Assembly (NCBI RefSeq): GCF_011397115.1
Contig: NZ_AP022822.1
Coordinates: 2,702,501 to 2,740,356 of the forward strand
Direction: 5' to 3'
DNA from: Enterococcus saigonensis
GTDB taxonomy: Bacteria; Bacillota; Bacilli; Lactobacillales; Enterococcaceae
Length of the DNA: 37,856 nucleotides
Part shown: positions 25,865-33,703 of the stretch, one piece after another
Numbering within the stretch: the stretch's first letter is position 1
Layout: the number at the start of each line of letters is the position of its first letter
The notes under the pieces: model-generated
What the model saw: the letters and a program-made list of their open reading frames with translations, nothing else
Database searches by the model: none
What the model was told of the DNA's origin: nothing
Program-made: the position numbers and the translations under genes

Positions 25865-27262
25865 TTATTTTCCTAAACAAAATTGGCTGAATAGTTGCGT
25901 AATTAGTTCATCCTGTACACTATCGCCGACAATTTCACCTAAGAAATCCCAACAACGGGTCATATCAATTTGAACCAAATCAACTGGCATACCAGCTTCA
26001 ATCCCCGTTATAACATCCCCTAATGCTTGGTTGGCTTTTTCTAATAAGGCGATGTGACGGGTGTTAGAAATGTAAGAAGCATCTTTTTCACCTGTTTGTC
26101 CGGCAAAGAATAATTCAGCAATCGCTTGTTCCAATTGATCCAAACCTTCATTTTGCAAAACAGAAACAGCAAAGATTGGTGTTTTAAAAGCTACGTCTTG
26201 TAATTTTTCTTGGTCTAATTTAGCTGGTAGATCGGTTTTATTGAGTAAGATAATCCGTTTGGTATCTTTCGTCAATTCCAATAATTCGATGTCAGCTTGT
26301 GTTAAGGCTTCACTCTGATTTAATACGAGTAAAATCAAATCCGCTTCTTGTAAGGCCTTGCGACTGCGCTGTACCCCAATTTTTTCGACAATATCATCTG
26401 TATCGCGTATTCCCGCGGTATCCACTAACTTCAACGGCACTCCCCGTACATTGACATATTCTTCAATAACATCACGAGTAGTTCCAGCCACATCTGTTAC
26501 AATCGCTTTTTCTTCTGCTAACAAATGATTCAAAAGACTAGATTTACCGACATTTGGCCGCCCGATAATTGCTGTGCTTAAGCCTTCGCGCAAAATTTTC
26601 CCTTGTTGGGCTGTCAAAAGTAATTGTGTGATTTGTCCTTGTACCTGATTGGCTTTTTCCAGCAATAAGCGGGTGGTCAGCTCCTCTACATCGTCATATT
26701 CAGGATAATCGATGTTAACTTCTACTTGTGCCAAAGTTTCCAAAATTTCTTGGCGTAAAGAACGAATTAAACTGGATAAATTCCCATCTAGTTGATTCAA
26801 CGCCAAATTCATCGCTTTATCAGTTTTCGCTCGAATTAAATCCATCACTGCCTCAGCTTGAGATAAATCCACTCGACCATTCAAAAAGGCTCGCTTGGTA
26901 AATTCACCTGGCTCTGCTAAACGTGCACCTTGTCTTAGCAACAATTGTAAAATTTGATTGACCACGACAATACCGCCATGACAATTGATTTCAATCACAT
27001 CTTCTCTGGTAAATGTTTTTGGTGCCCGCATCACAGAAACCATGACTTCGTCTACCATCTGGTTGGTGGTTGGATCAAAAATGTGGCCATAGTGAATGGT
27101 ATGACTGTCTACGTTTTCCAAACATTTACTACCATTCCGATAAACTTCATCTGCAATCTTCACTGCATCATCGCCACTCAACCGCACAATACTAATTGCA
27201 CCTTCACCCGGAGGCGTAGAAATTGCTGCGATAGTATCAAATTCCTGGGTAATGTTCGCCAT
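25865..27262 (-). CDS. mnmE: tRNA modification GTPase MnmE (TrmE)
   Basis: A 465-residue potassium-activated GTPase acting with MnmG on tRNA U34. The N-terminal formyl-THF-binding domain (about 1-120) precedes a helical domain into which the G domain is inserted: G1 GRPNVGKSS, switch II DTAG, G4 NKTD. The C-terminus ends in CLGK, the conserved C-x-G-K catalytic motif. AAAGGAG precedes ATG 27262. It has its own promoter at 27419-27447 and a leader containing a terminator-like hairpin. It heads a transcript with mnmG. Confidence 0.98.
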   Translation of the reverse strand: MANITQEFDTIAAISTPPGEGAISIVRLSGDDAVKIADEVYRNGSKCLENVDSHTIHYGHIFDPTTNQMVDEVMVSVMRAPKTFTREDVIEINCHGGIVVVNQILQLLLRQGARLAEPGEFTKRAFLNGRVDLSQAEAVMDLIRAKTDKAMNLALNQLDGNLSSLIRSLRQEILETLAQVEVNIDYPEYDDVEELTTRLLLEKANQVQGQITQLLLTAQQGKILREGLSTAIIGRPNVGKSSLLNHLLAEEKAIVTDVAGTTRDVIEEYVNVRGVPLKLVDTAGIRDTDDIVEKIGVQRSRKALQEADLILLVLNQSEALTQADIELLELTKDTKRIILLNKTDLPAKLDQEKLQDVAFKTPIFAVSVLQNEGLDQLEQAIAELFFAGQTGEKDASYISNTRHIALLEKANQALGDVITGIEAGMPVDLVQIDMTRCWDFLGEIVGDSVQDELITQLFSQFCLGK

Positions 27263-27273
27263 TTTTTAAACTC

Positions 27274-27404
27274 CTTTAACTGCTCGTCTCATCATTTCTT
27301 TGACAATAAAAAAAGTGCCTCATCTTTTGTAAATAAGAAATAAACTTCTACCAAGAGAAGCTTACAGCTATTAACAAAAGACACCGCACTTTGACTGCTC
27401 GTCT
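27274..27404. repeat. 16-bp direct repeats bracketing hairpin F in the mnmE leader
   Basis: CTTTAACTGCTCGTCT (27274-27289) and CTTTGACTGCTCGTCT (27389-27404) differ at one base and lie 115 bases apart. The copy next to mnmE contains the complement of its ribosome-binding site. The arrangement could be a footprint of insertion or a tandem duplication. Confidence 0.6.
27307..27392 (-). terminator. Terminator-like hairpin F in the mnmE leader
   Basis: On the minus strand AAAGTGC....TCTTTTGT pairs with ACAAAAGA....GCACTTT, with an internal 4-nt mismatch and an inner CTTCT/AGAAG stem, then TTTTTTT. It lies between the mnmE promoter and start codon, so it should reduce or control read-through. Confidence 0.65.
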
Positions 27405-27418
27405 TAAATTCTGGTCAT

Positions 27419-27447
27419 AGACTAGCACAAAATTAACCGTCTTGCAA
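27419..27447 (-). promoter_or_regulatory. Promoter of the mnmE-mnmG operon
   Basis: Read leftward: TTGCAA (27442-27447), 17-base spacer, TAGTCT (27419-27424) with an extended TG. The leader is about 150 nt. The rest of the gap to 27645 holds inverted repeats (TTTACTTAA/TTAAGTAAA and GTTCCTT/AAGGAAC near 27480-27540) of unclear role. Confidence 0.6.
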
Positions 27448-27645
27448 GATTTCCTGCCAGAATTTGTGAGAGGTTTTAGCTTTACTTAAAGGTTCTTATC
27501 ACGGTAAAATTAAGTAAACGTTCCTTTATGTAAGGAACTGATGCATTTTTTATTTTGGTGGCAAACCATTTTCAAACTGCATTTTGTGTTTTGGTCCTCT
27601 TTGTTTCGCGATTAGAACACAAATCATAAAAAAGGAGTGATTCAG

Positions 27646-27975
27646 ATGGCATTTAATCAGCAAAAAGAAGATGATATGCGCATTAACGAAGTTATCATTT
27701 CAACAGGAAATGTAAATCGAAGCTACGCAGTCCGCGATGTAATTTTTGTAGCTGAAAAATTTGAAACAGATTTATTTGACGAAAACATCGATCCAAATGA
27801 ATCCTTACAAGACATCATAATGATGTTGAAGAAAAAGGCTTTTTCATATGGCGCTAACGCCGTCATTAACTGTCATTTTGATCACGATCACGTTCAAGTA
27901 AACGATAAAACCTATCTCGAAATATTTGCCTATGGCACCGTCGTTCAATTCATTGAAACAACTGTCGGTGGTTAA
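27646..27975 (+). CDS. YbjQ/UPF0145-like small protein
   Basis: A 109-residue protein with the pattern of YbjQ-type proteins: an early VIISTGN strand, a central helix with DIIMMLKKKAFSYGANAVINCHFD (the family has an A-x-x-x-GANA-V motif) and a C-terminal YGTVVQF strand. The family forms pentameric rings; a metal-binding role has been suggested, but function is not established. ATG 27646 is chosen over GTG 27637, because AAAGGAG lies eight bases before it. It is followed by a large terminator-like hairpin. Confidence 0.6.
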   Translation: MAFNQQKEDDMRINEVIISTGNVNRSYAVRDVIFVAEKFETDLFDENIDPNESLQDIIMMLKKKAFSYGANAVINCHFDHDHVQVNDKTYLEIFAYGTVVQFIETTVGG

Positions 27976-27983
27976 AACCGCTT

Positions 27984-28083
27984 AAAAGCCTGTGACAAAA
28001 CAAGCCGTAAGCTTTCCCTTTTTTCTGTCTGTTTGAAACTTGGTAAAGCATTACGTCGCCCAATGTTTTGTCCAGGCTTTTTT
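27984..28083 (+). terminator. Large terminator-like hairpin (element G)
   Basis: AAAAGCCTG..ACAAAACA pairs with TGTTTTGT..CAGGCTTTT, with an inner stem CGTAA-GCTTT-CC/GGTAAAGCATTACG, followed by TTTATT. At about 100 nt it is far larger than a normal terminator stem. It lies nine bases after the YbjQ-like gene. Confidence 0.7.
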
Positions 28084-28098
28084 ATTAAAGGTCTTTTG

Positions 28099-28127
28099 TT
28101 GACAAGAATCCAATAAAATGGTCTAAT
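28099..28127 (+). promoter_or_regulatory. Promoter of the phosphodiesterase gene
   Basis: TTGACA (28099-28104), 17-base spacer, TCTAAT (28122-28127), about 40 bases before the GTG start. Confidence 0.7.
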
Positions 28128-28166
28128 CTTTTTCACTAAAGTGATCAAGGAGAAAGGAAGATTATC

Positions 28167-29945
28167 GTGAATACTACAATTCGCGCCAGTACAAAAGAAT
28201 TCTTTGCCCATTGGGGGAGTTATATTCTTTTAATTTTAACAATGAATTTAGCTCTGCAGTGGCTGGTTGTCCCTGCAATCCGTTTTCTAACCGAACAACT
28301 ACTTACATGGGGAAATATTCCCTACCTCACTATTACGAACTTATTTGCAACACTTCTTCATCATCCCTTTGTCGCTTTGGGACTGATAGCAATTGTTATC
28401 CTTTTACTTTTAGCTTTATTTTGGCAATTTTCTTTTCTTTTATACGGCATTAGTCTAATAAAAAAAGAAGGTAGCTTAAAACCTGTTCCGTTAATCAAAT
28501 ATTCTTTAAAAGAAATTGCCCAACTTCCAAAATCCACGTTTGGCTATTTTCTAATTTATGGCTTTTTAATTTTGCCTTTTGCCAATTTCTTTTTTCGAAG
28601 TATCCTAACCAGTAAGATAAAAATTCCTGATTTTGTCTTAACTTTCCTGATTACCAAACGACTTTTTGCGATACTCATTTTTTTATTTTTTTTAATTATG
28701 GCTTACGTTGGAATTCGTCTCTTGTATTTTTTGCCGAATTTAATTTTACAAAAAATGCGGCCACAAGAAGCCTTTAAAGCCAGTTGGAACCAAACAAAAG
28801 GACATAGCTTAAAAATTTTTTTACGGCTACTTTGGTTGAATGTTTTAACGATTTTATTAATGCTAATACTTATTTTGGGTCTTTATCTTCTCCAATTACG
28901 TCTTGATCAACTAAATGACTTCTGGCCGTTTGTTGGCGCTACACTGAATTTGGGTATCATGGAAATTGCAACACAGCTCATCACACTTTGGGCCATGGTA
29001 GTCTTTTTTCAAATGATTTTACCGGCAAAAATATTGCTTCCCACCCTTATTAATACTCCAAACAAGAGTCGATTTCGTAATCGCATCTTCGCAGGAATCG
29101 CTATTTTTATCTTTACCAGTGGCATTATCTTGTATAATGCTTTGTTTTTAACAGGCGCATTAACTACGCTTCCGCTAACAATTTCTCACCGTGGAGTGGA
29201 TGGAAACAACGGCGTCCAAAATACAATTTCTGCTATGGCAGAAACAATGAAAGCAAAACCAGATTATATTGAGATGGATATTCATGAAACAAAAGATCAT
29301 CAATTTGTAGTAATGCATGATGAAAATTTAAAAGACTTGGCTAGTATAGATAAAGCTCCTCATGAATTGACTTTAGCTCAATTAACAGCTTTAACAGTCA
29401 AAGAAAATGGGCATCAGGCTAAAATAGCCAGCTTTGATGACTACTTACAATATGCCAATAATCACAAACAAAAATTATTAATTGAAATAAAAACAACCCC
29501 AATGGATTCACCCCAGTTACTGGATAATTTCATCACCCGTTATGAAAAAGACATTTTGAAAAATCATCATCGCATTCACTCTTTAGACTATAAAATCGTA
29601 ACGGGCTTAAAAGAAAAAGCTCCGAAATTATTCGTTAGTTTTATTTTGCCTTATAATTTTGTTTATCCGAATATGACTGTCGATGCTTATACTATGGAAC
29701 AGACAACGCTAGATAATAATTTTATTGCAAAAGCACATGCTGAAAACAAACAAGTCTACATTTGGACAGTAAATGAAAGTACTGATATGGACAATCTCTT
29801 TTTTATGAATGTCGATGGGATCATTACAGATAATCTCTCGCTGTTAAATGAAGAAATTCATTCCTTTAAAGACAATCCTTCTTATGCAGACCGACTCTTG
29901 CTTTATGTTAACCAATTAACTACTGTAAACAATCCAGATAATTAA
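28167..29945 (+). CDS. Membrane-fused glycerophosphodiester phosphodiesterase
   Basis: This 592-residue protein has about eight membrane segments in the first 330 residues, matching the GDPD membrane-domain family. A C-terminal GDPD barrel (about 335-565) follows, which should face outside. Catalytic residues are in place: SHRG (His341, Arg342), IEMD (Glu369, Asp371), MHDEN (His384) and IEIK (Glu440). The expected reaction is hydrolysis of glycerophosphodiesters to sn-glycerol 3-phosphate plus alcohol; lipoteichoic-acid or lipid head-group turnover is possible. The start is GTG 28167 after AAGGAGAAAGGA. It is a single gene with its own promoter, converging on mutS2. Confidence 0.92.
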   Translation: MNTTIRASTKEFFAHWGSYILLILTMNLALQWLVVPAIRFLTEQLLTWGNIPYLTITNLFATLLHHPFVALGLIAIVILLLLALFWQFSFLLYGISLIKKEGSLKPVPLIKYSLKEIAQLPKSTFGYFLIYGFLILPFANFFFRSILTSKIKIPDFVLTFLITKRLFAILIFLFFLIMAYVGIRLLYFLPNLILQKMRPQEAFKASWNQTKGHSLKIFLRLLWLNVLTILLMLILILGLYLLQLRLDQLNDFWPFVGATLNLGIMEIATQLITLWAMVVFFQMILPAKILLPTLINTPNKSRFRNRIFAGIAIFIFTSGIILYNALFLTGALTTLPLTISHRGVDGNNGVQNTISAMAETMKAKPDYIEMDIHETKDHQFVVMHDENLKDLASIDKAPHELTLAQLTALTVKENGHQAKIASFDDYLQYANNHKQKLLIEIKTTPMDSPQLLDNFITRYEKDILKNHHRIHSLDYKIVTGLKEKAPKLFVSFILPYNFVYPNMTVDAYTMEQTTLDNNFIAKAHAENKQVYIWTVNESTDMDNLFFMNVDGIITDNLSLLNEEIHSFKDNPSYADRLLLYVNQLTTVNNPDN

Positions 29946-29947
29946 AA

Positions 29948-29978
29948 AAAACAGGGACTCATTTGAGTTCCTGTTTTT
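29948..29978. terminator. Bidirectional terminator between the phosphodiesterase and mutS2-like genes
   Basis: AAAACAGGGACTC pairs with GAGTTCCTGTTTT around ATTT, flanked by A- and T-runs. Confidence 0.92.
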
Positions 29979-29983
29979 CTATT

Positions 29984-31870
29984 CTAAAGCTTTTCTCGAC
30001 GCTCTTTTTCCATTTTACGGAGCTTTTTATGCGCTTTTTTGGAACCTCTGGCCAAATCTTTTTTAAATTTTTCTTCGTGAAAATCGTGAAATAAACTTTC
30101 AACATCGTAATCAAGAGGATAGAGCTCATCTGCTGCCATTTCTAATCGTAAACGTCGCAATGGCACAGAAAAGAATTTTTTATTGGCATATAAAATGCCA
30201 TTTTCACCATCTGCTTTGTAAAACAAGGCAGTCACATTTTCTGGTGCAACAACCCGATCGCCTTTTTGGAATTGGGGTAATTTTTGCCGTAATGGTTTGC
30301 CTTGACTATTGTTTTTGAATTCCCGTTTTTTGCTGGCATAATCTTTTTGCTGCAATAATTGGCGACTACGATCAATGACATCTTTTTGCAGTTGCATTTT
30401 TTCGGCAATAAAAAAGGCATTACTATTTCCCACTGCATTCATTATCAACTGATATTTGGGCGTTAACGTTTTGGCATCAAAAGCCATCGCAGCCGTTTTA
30501 AAATCTTCATGGGCTAAAGCAAAATCTTTAATTTCACCATAATGAGTTGTTGCGACTACCAATGCGCCATTTTGATACATCTGCTCCATAATTGCTATCC
30601 CTAAGGCTGCACCTTCATTGGGTTCTGTGCCGCTACCAATTTCATCAAGTAAAACCAACGTATCACGTTTACTATGGCGTAAAATTTCAGCAATATTTTG
30701 CATGTGACCAGAAAATGTACTCAAAGCATTTTCCATATCTTGCTGATCGCCAATATCAATGAGAATCTCTTTAAAAATAGCGATGTTACTGTTGCCACCG
30801 TGATGAACCAACACGCCAAAAGCTGTTAAGAGACACGTTAATGCCAATGTTTTTAGCACAACTGTTTTTCCTCCTGCATTTGGACCGGTAATAATCAATC
30901 CTCTGGCATCTGTTCCTAGGGAAACAGAAAGTGGCACCGCATTTTTTCCTAATAAAGGATGAGTGACGTTATCTAAGTGCACTATTTCTTCATCATTGAC
31001 GGCAATTTTCACGCCATCAATACTGCGAGAATACTTCGCCCGTGCAAAAATAATATCCAGTTCTACCACAATTTCTAAACTATAAGCGATTTTTTCTTGG
31101 GCTGCTGCCAATAAACCAGTTAAATATGCCAAAAGTTGATAAACTTCCGCGACTTCTTCTGCTTGGGCCAAAATCAGTTTTTCATTCAAACGGGCAACAT
31201 TACTAGGTTCAACAAAAACTGTCGTCCCTTTGTTGGAACGCTCAATGATTGTGCCGGTAATTTTATTTTGAAATTCTGCTTTAACTGGCAAAGTGTAACG
31301 GTCGCCTTTTTTCAAAATTAAGCGTTCTTGCAAATATTTTTGCGTAGTGCCATTGCGTAAATATTTTTGTAAGGTTGTCTCAATTTCCCCTTCAATTTTT
31401 TGCACTTGATTGCGGGCTTTACGCAATTGGCGGCTGCTGTCGCTATTTAAGCGGGTACCGTTGACCATCCCCGTAATTTCTTTTGTAATCTCAGAAAAAT
31501 CCCCTAACTGCTGACTGTAAGCAAAAAGTGTCGGGACTTGATAGGCATTTTTGGCTAAAAGCTTTTGAATTAACTGAAATGAACGTAGAAAATCGCTATA
31601 CTCCGTTAATTCACTAGGCTCTAAAATTTGACCTTTTATAACTTTTTGAGTTAAATGACCAATTTGAGCCAAACCCATTAACGGAATATGCTGACCAGAG
31701 GCTAGAATGGTCATGGCCTCTTGTGTTTCTGCTAACCAGCTACGAACAGTGTTGATTTGCGTGGCAGGTTTTCTGTTTAAAATGCTTTCTCTTCCTTTGT
31801 CGCTAATAGCAGTTTGACTGATTAAATTACGAATTTTAGTAAATTCTGTTTCGGTTAATACGTTTTTCAT
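29984..31870 (-). CDS. MutS2-family ATPase lacking the Smr domain
   Basis: A 628-residue protein of the MutS/MutS2 ABC-ATPase class. The N-terminal helical lever and clamp regions (about 1-290) lead into the ATPase: Walker A GPNAGGKT (329-336), signature region STFSGHM (384-390), Walker B LVLLDEIGSGTEP (from 405) and THYGEIK (442-448). Full MutS2 is about 780 residues and ends in an Smr nuclease domain. Here the C-terminus instead has a small beta domain (about 530-580) and a strongly basic tail (KKAHKKLRKMEKERREKL). In B. subtilis MutS2 is a factor for collided ribosomes; a recombination role is known elsewhere. It is preceded by an unusual leader with signs of ribosome-controlled attenuation. 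Confidence 0.85.
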   Translation of the reverse strand: MKNVLTETEFTKIRNLISQTAISDKGRESILNRKPATQINTVRSWLAETQEAMTILASGQHIPLMGLAQIGHLTQKVIKGQILEPSELTEYSDFLRSFQLIQKLLAKNAYQVPTLFAYSQQLGDFSEITKEITGMVNGTRLNSDSSRQLRKARNQVQKIEGEIETTLQKYLRNGTTQKYLQERLILKKGDRYTLPVKAEFQNKITGTIIERSNKGTTVFVEPSNVARLNEKLILAQAEEVAEVYQLLAYLTGLLAAAQEKIAYSLEIVVELDIIFARAKYSRSIDGVKIAVNDEEIVHLDNVTHPLLGKNAVPLSVSLGTDARGLIITGPNAGGKTVVLKTLALTCLLTAFGVLVHHGGNSNIAIFKEILIDIGDQQDMENALSTFSGHMQNIAEILRHSKRDTLVLLDEIGSGTEPNEGAALGIAIMEQMYQNGALVVATTHYGEIKDFALAHEDFKTAAMAFDAKTLTPKYQLIMNAVGNSNAFFIAEKMQLQKDVIDRSRQLLQQKDYASKKREFKNNSQGKPLRQKLPQFQKGDRVVAPENVTALFYKADGENGILYANKKFFSVPLRRLRLEMAADELYPLDYDVESLFHDFHEEKFKKDLARGSKKAHKKLRKMEKERREKL

Positions 31871-31894
31871 TTGAATTCCTTTCTTACTTAGAGC

Positions 31895-31928
31895 CTATTC
31901 TAAAAGCAAAAAAGTCTCGTTAGAATAG
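31895..31928 (-). other. Second leader hairpin before the mutS2-like gene
   Basis: CTATTCTAA and TTAGAATAG form a perfect 9-bp stem just before the ribosome-binding site. Its left arm, TTCTAACGAG (31916-31925), is also perfectly complementary over 10 bases to CTCGTTAGAA (32117-32126) at the start of the leader. Two alternative folds are therefore possible. Confidence 0.55.
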
Positions 31929-31972
31929 TGGGTAGCTTCTTTTTACAGAATATAAATACGTAAAAAGCGTAC

Positions 31973-32003
31973 AAAAAAAGACGACAGTTTCCCTATCGTC
32001 TTT
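31973..32003 (-). terminator. Intrinsic terminator inside the mutS2-like leader
   Basis: On the minus strand AAAGACGATAG pairs with CTGTCGTCTTT (11 bp, one G-U) around GGAAA, followed by TTTTT. It stands about 100 bases before the start codon and would stop transcription unless its left arm is captured. Confidence 0.85.
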
Positions 32004-32138
32004 AAAATCTTGCGATAATAGATAGGCATCTAGAGCATCACAAATAAACGTTATGTTTACTTGTTTTTAAATTGCTGATTAGATACCTGTTACACTCACA
32101 AATAGCCCTCTTTTTCTTCTAACGAGTTATTGATTACC
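31990..32138 (-). promoter_or_regulatory. Putative ribosome-controlled attenuator of the mutS2-like gene
   Basis: In order on the transcript: leader ORF (32099-32079); arm 1, AGGTATCTA (32088-32080), overlapping its last codons; arm 2, TAGATGCCT (32032-32024), pairing with arm 1 over 9 bp; the overlapping CCTATC (32026-32021), able to pair with GATAGG (31997-31992), the left part of the terminator; then the terminator. A ribosome stalled on the leader ORF would free arm 2 to block the terminator. The mechanism is inferred from pairing only. Confidence 0.55.
32079..32099 (-). CDS. Six-codon leader ORF of the mutS2-like gene
   Basis: GTG start, sequence MSVTGI then TAA, preceded by AGAGGG six bases upstream. 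It starts about 40 bases after the predicted transcription start. Its last codons form arm 1 of the attenuator. A real ORF of this size cannot be proven from sequence; position and overlap with the stems are the support. Confidence 0.45.
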   Translation of the reverse strand: MSVTGI

Positions 32139-32143
32139 TTTTT

Positions 32144-32172
32144 AGTATAAAAGAGAAAAAGAAAAGTTGCAA
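32144..32172 (-). promoter_or_regulatory. Promoter of the mutS2-like leader
   Basis: Read leftward: TTGCAA (32167-32172), 17-base spacer, TATACT (32144-32149). The transcript would carry a leader of about 265 nt. Confidence 0.65.
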
Positions 32173-32365
32173 GATGGTTAGCAGCAATTGACTGTTCAAC
32201 CTAAAAAATTATTAATAGCAACCAATAAATTTTTACTTTTCTGCTATTTTTAAAACAACTAAAGGGTTAAAACGGACTCTTTTTGCTCTTATTACCGTAG
32301 AAAGTTCATTCATGCAACGAGCTACAAAAAAATGGTATAGTCACCTGCTTATAAAAATTGCCCAC

Positions 32366-32402
32366 AAAAAAACGCCTGTTAATGGCGTAACAGACGTTTT
32401 AA
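32366..32402 (-). terminator. Isolated terminator-like hairpin in the jag-mutS2 gap
   Basis: On the minus strand AAAACG-T-CTGTTA pairs with TAACAG-G-CGTTTT, followed by more T. No gene ends nearby. The surrounding non-coding stretch 32173-32840 also has a GAGAAAAGCC/GGCTTTTCTTC hairpin (plus strand, about 32512-32542) followed by T-rich sequence. Otherwise I see nothing I can name. Confidence 0.6.
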
Positions 32403-32839
32403 AGACCAAAGTAATGACTACGGCATCGTATCTTACTTCGATAAGAATGATTTCTAGTAAAATATACTTGGTTTTTTAGGGGATGTCAATGAAATGCGAG
32501 TGAGTTTCTGCTGAGAAAAGCCCATAAGATAGGCTTTTCTTCTGCTTTTTCTTTATTTTTCTCTAAGATAAAAAACAACGTAAAATAAGTCGTTTAAACT
32601 AAAAAGAAGCCGTTTATACTTGCCTTGTCCTCTTTAGAAGCTAAAAAATTCCGATAATTTTTCTTTAAAAGAACTGAAAATAAAAGACTTGAAACAAAAA
32701 AATATATCGGCATAACTAAAAGCATTCAACTGCAAAAATTATCTTTTTCGTCTAACTTTTTAGGCCGTTTTTCAATTTAAGTTTCACTACCTGTAACAAT
32801 TTGGTATAAAAAAGATTTCATAGTTTTATTATTTAAGCA

Positions 32840-32884
32840 AAAAAAATAGCGAAGCAGTATCCATTCTTATAGATACTGCCCCGC
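32840..32884 (-). terminator. Terminator after jag
   Basis: On the minus strand GCGGGGCAGTATC pairs with GATACTGCTTCGC (internal mismatch), followed by a T-run. It ends the rnpA-yidC-jag transcript. Confidence 0.85.
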
Positions 32885-32905
32885 AGCTTTCGACTGTTAA
32901 GCTTA

Positions 32906-33688
32906 TTAATAATATTTTTTATTCGGCTCTACGACTAAGTAACGATATGGTTCGTCGCCTTCTGAGTGAGTCTTTACACTATCATCATGGCTTAAAGCGG
33001 AATGAATTTGTTTGCGTTCAAAAGCGGGCATCGGTTCTAAGAAAACTGGGCGGCCAGTTCGTTTCACTTTTTCTGCCGTCCGTTCTGCTAGCCGTTGCAA
33101 AATAGCTTGACGTTTTTGTCGGTAATCACCGACATTGACTACGACTGAAAGTTTATTTTTAGCCACACGATGGATGAATACTTGTGCTAAATATTGTAAC
33201 GCATTTAACATTTTACCGTGTTTGCCAATTAGAATACCTTGTTTTTTCGTATCCAGATGGAAAATGATTAAGCCATTTTCTCGTGCTATTTTAACGAAAG
33301 CAGGTGCATTCAACTCATTGGTAATATTCGTTAAATACAATGCTAATTGGGTTAAAGCAGCTTCATCCTCTAAATCTGTTAAAACTTCTGTGCCAGTTTC
33401 AGGTGCCATTTCAGCTGCTTCTTCTACTAAAGTTGGTTCATCACTTCCAACGATTGGTGTTTTTTCTTCAGCAACTAAGACATCTTCCACAGTTTCTGCC
33501 ACGGCTTCACTGATCTCTTCTGCGACAGAAGGTTCGATTAAAACGCGGGCATTTTTCTTTCCCATTCCCAAAAAGCCTTTTTTGCCTTCATCTAAAATTT
33601 CAATAACGGCTTCTTCTTTAGAAATTCCTAATGCAGTTAAACCGGCTACAACGGCTTCCCCACTGGTTGCTCCTTCATAAATCGGCAT
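32906..33688 (-). CDS. jag: RNA-binding protein Jag/KhpB
   Basis: This 260-residue protein has three parts: an N-terminal Jag-N domain (about 1-50, with KKGFLGMGKKNARV), an acidic linker rich in Glu/Ala/Val (about 52-115), and a C-terminal KH domain with the GILIGKHGK loop followed by an R3H domain (RLAERTAEK...ERKQIHSAL). KhpB pairs with KhpA to bind RNAs and affects cell division and elongation in streptococci and enterococci. I start it at ATG 33688, eight bases after AAGGGGG; a TTG immediately upstream is in frame. It lies 15 bases after yidC in the conserved order. Confidence 0.95.
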   Translation of the reverse strand: MPIYEGATSGEAVVAGLTALGISKEEAVIEILDEGKKGFLGMGKKNARVLIEPSVAEEISEAVAETVEDVLVAEEKTPIVGSDEPTLVEEAAEMAPETGTEVLTDLEDEAALTQLALYLTNITNELNAPAFVKIARENGLIIFHLDTKKQGILIGKHGKMLNALQYLAQVFIHRVAKNKLSVVVNVGDYRQKRQAILQRLAERTAEKVKRTGRPVFLEPMPAFERKQIHSALSHDDSVKTHSEGDEPYRYLVVEPNKKYY

Positions 33689-33703
33689 CAAGGTAACCCC
33701 CTT

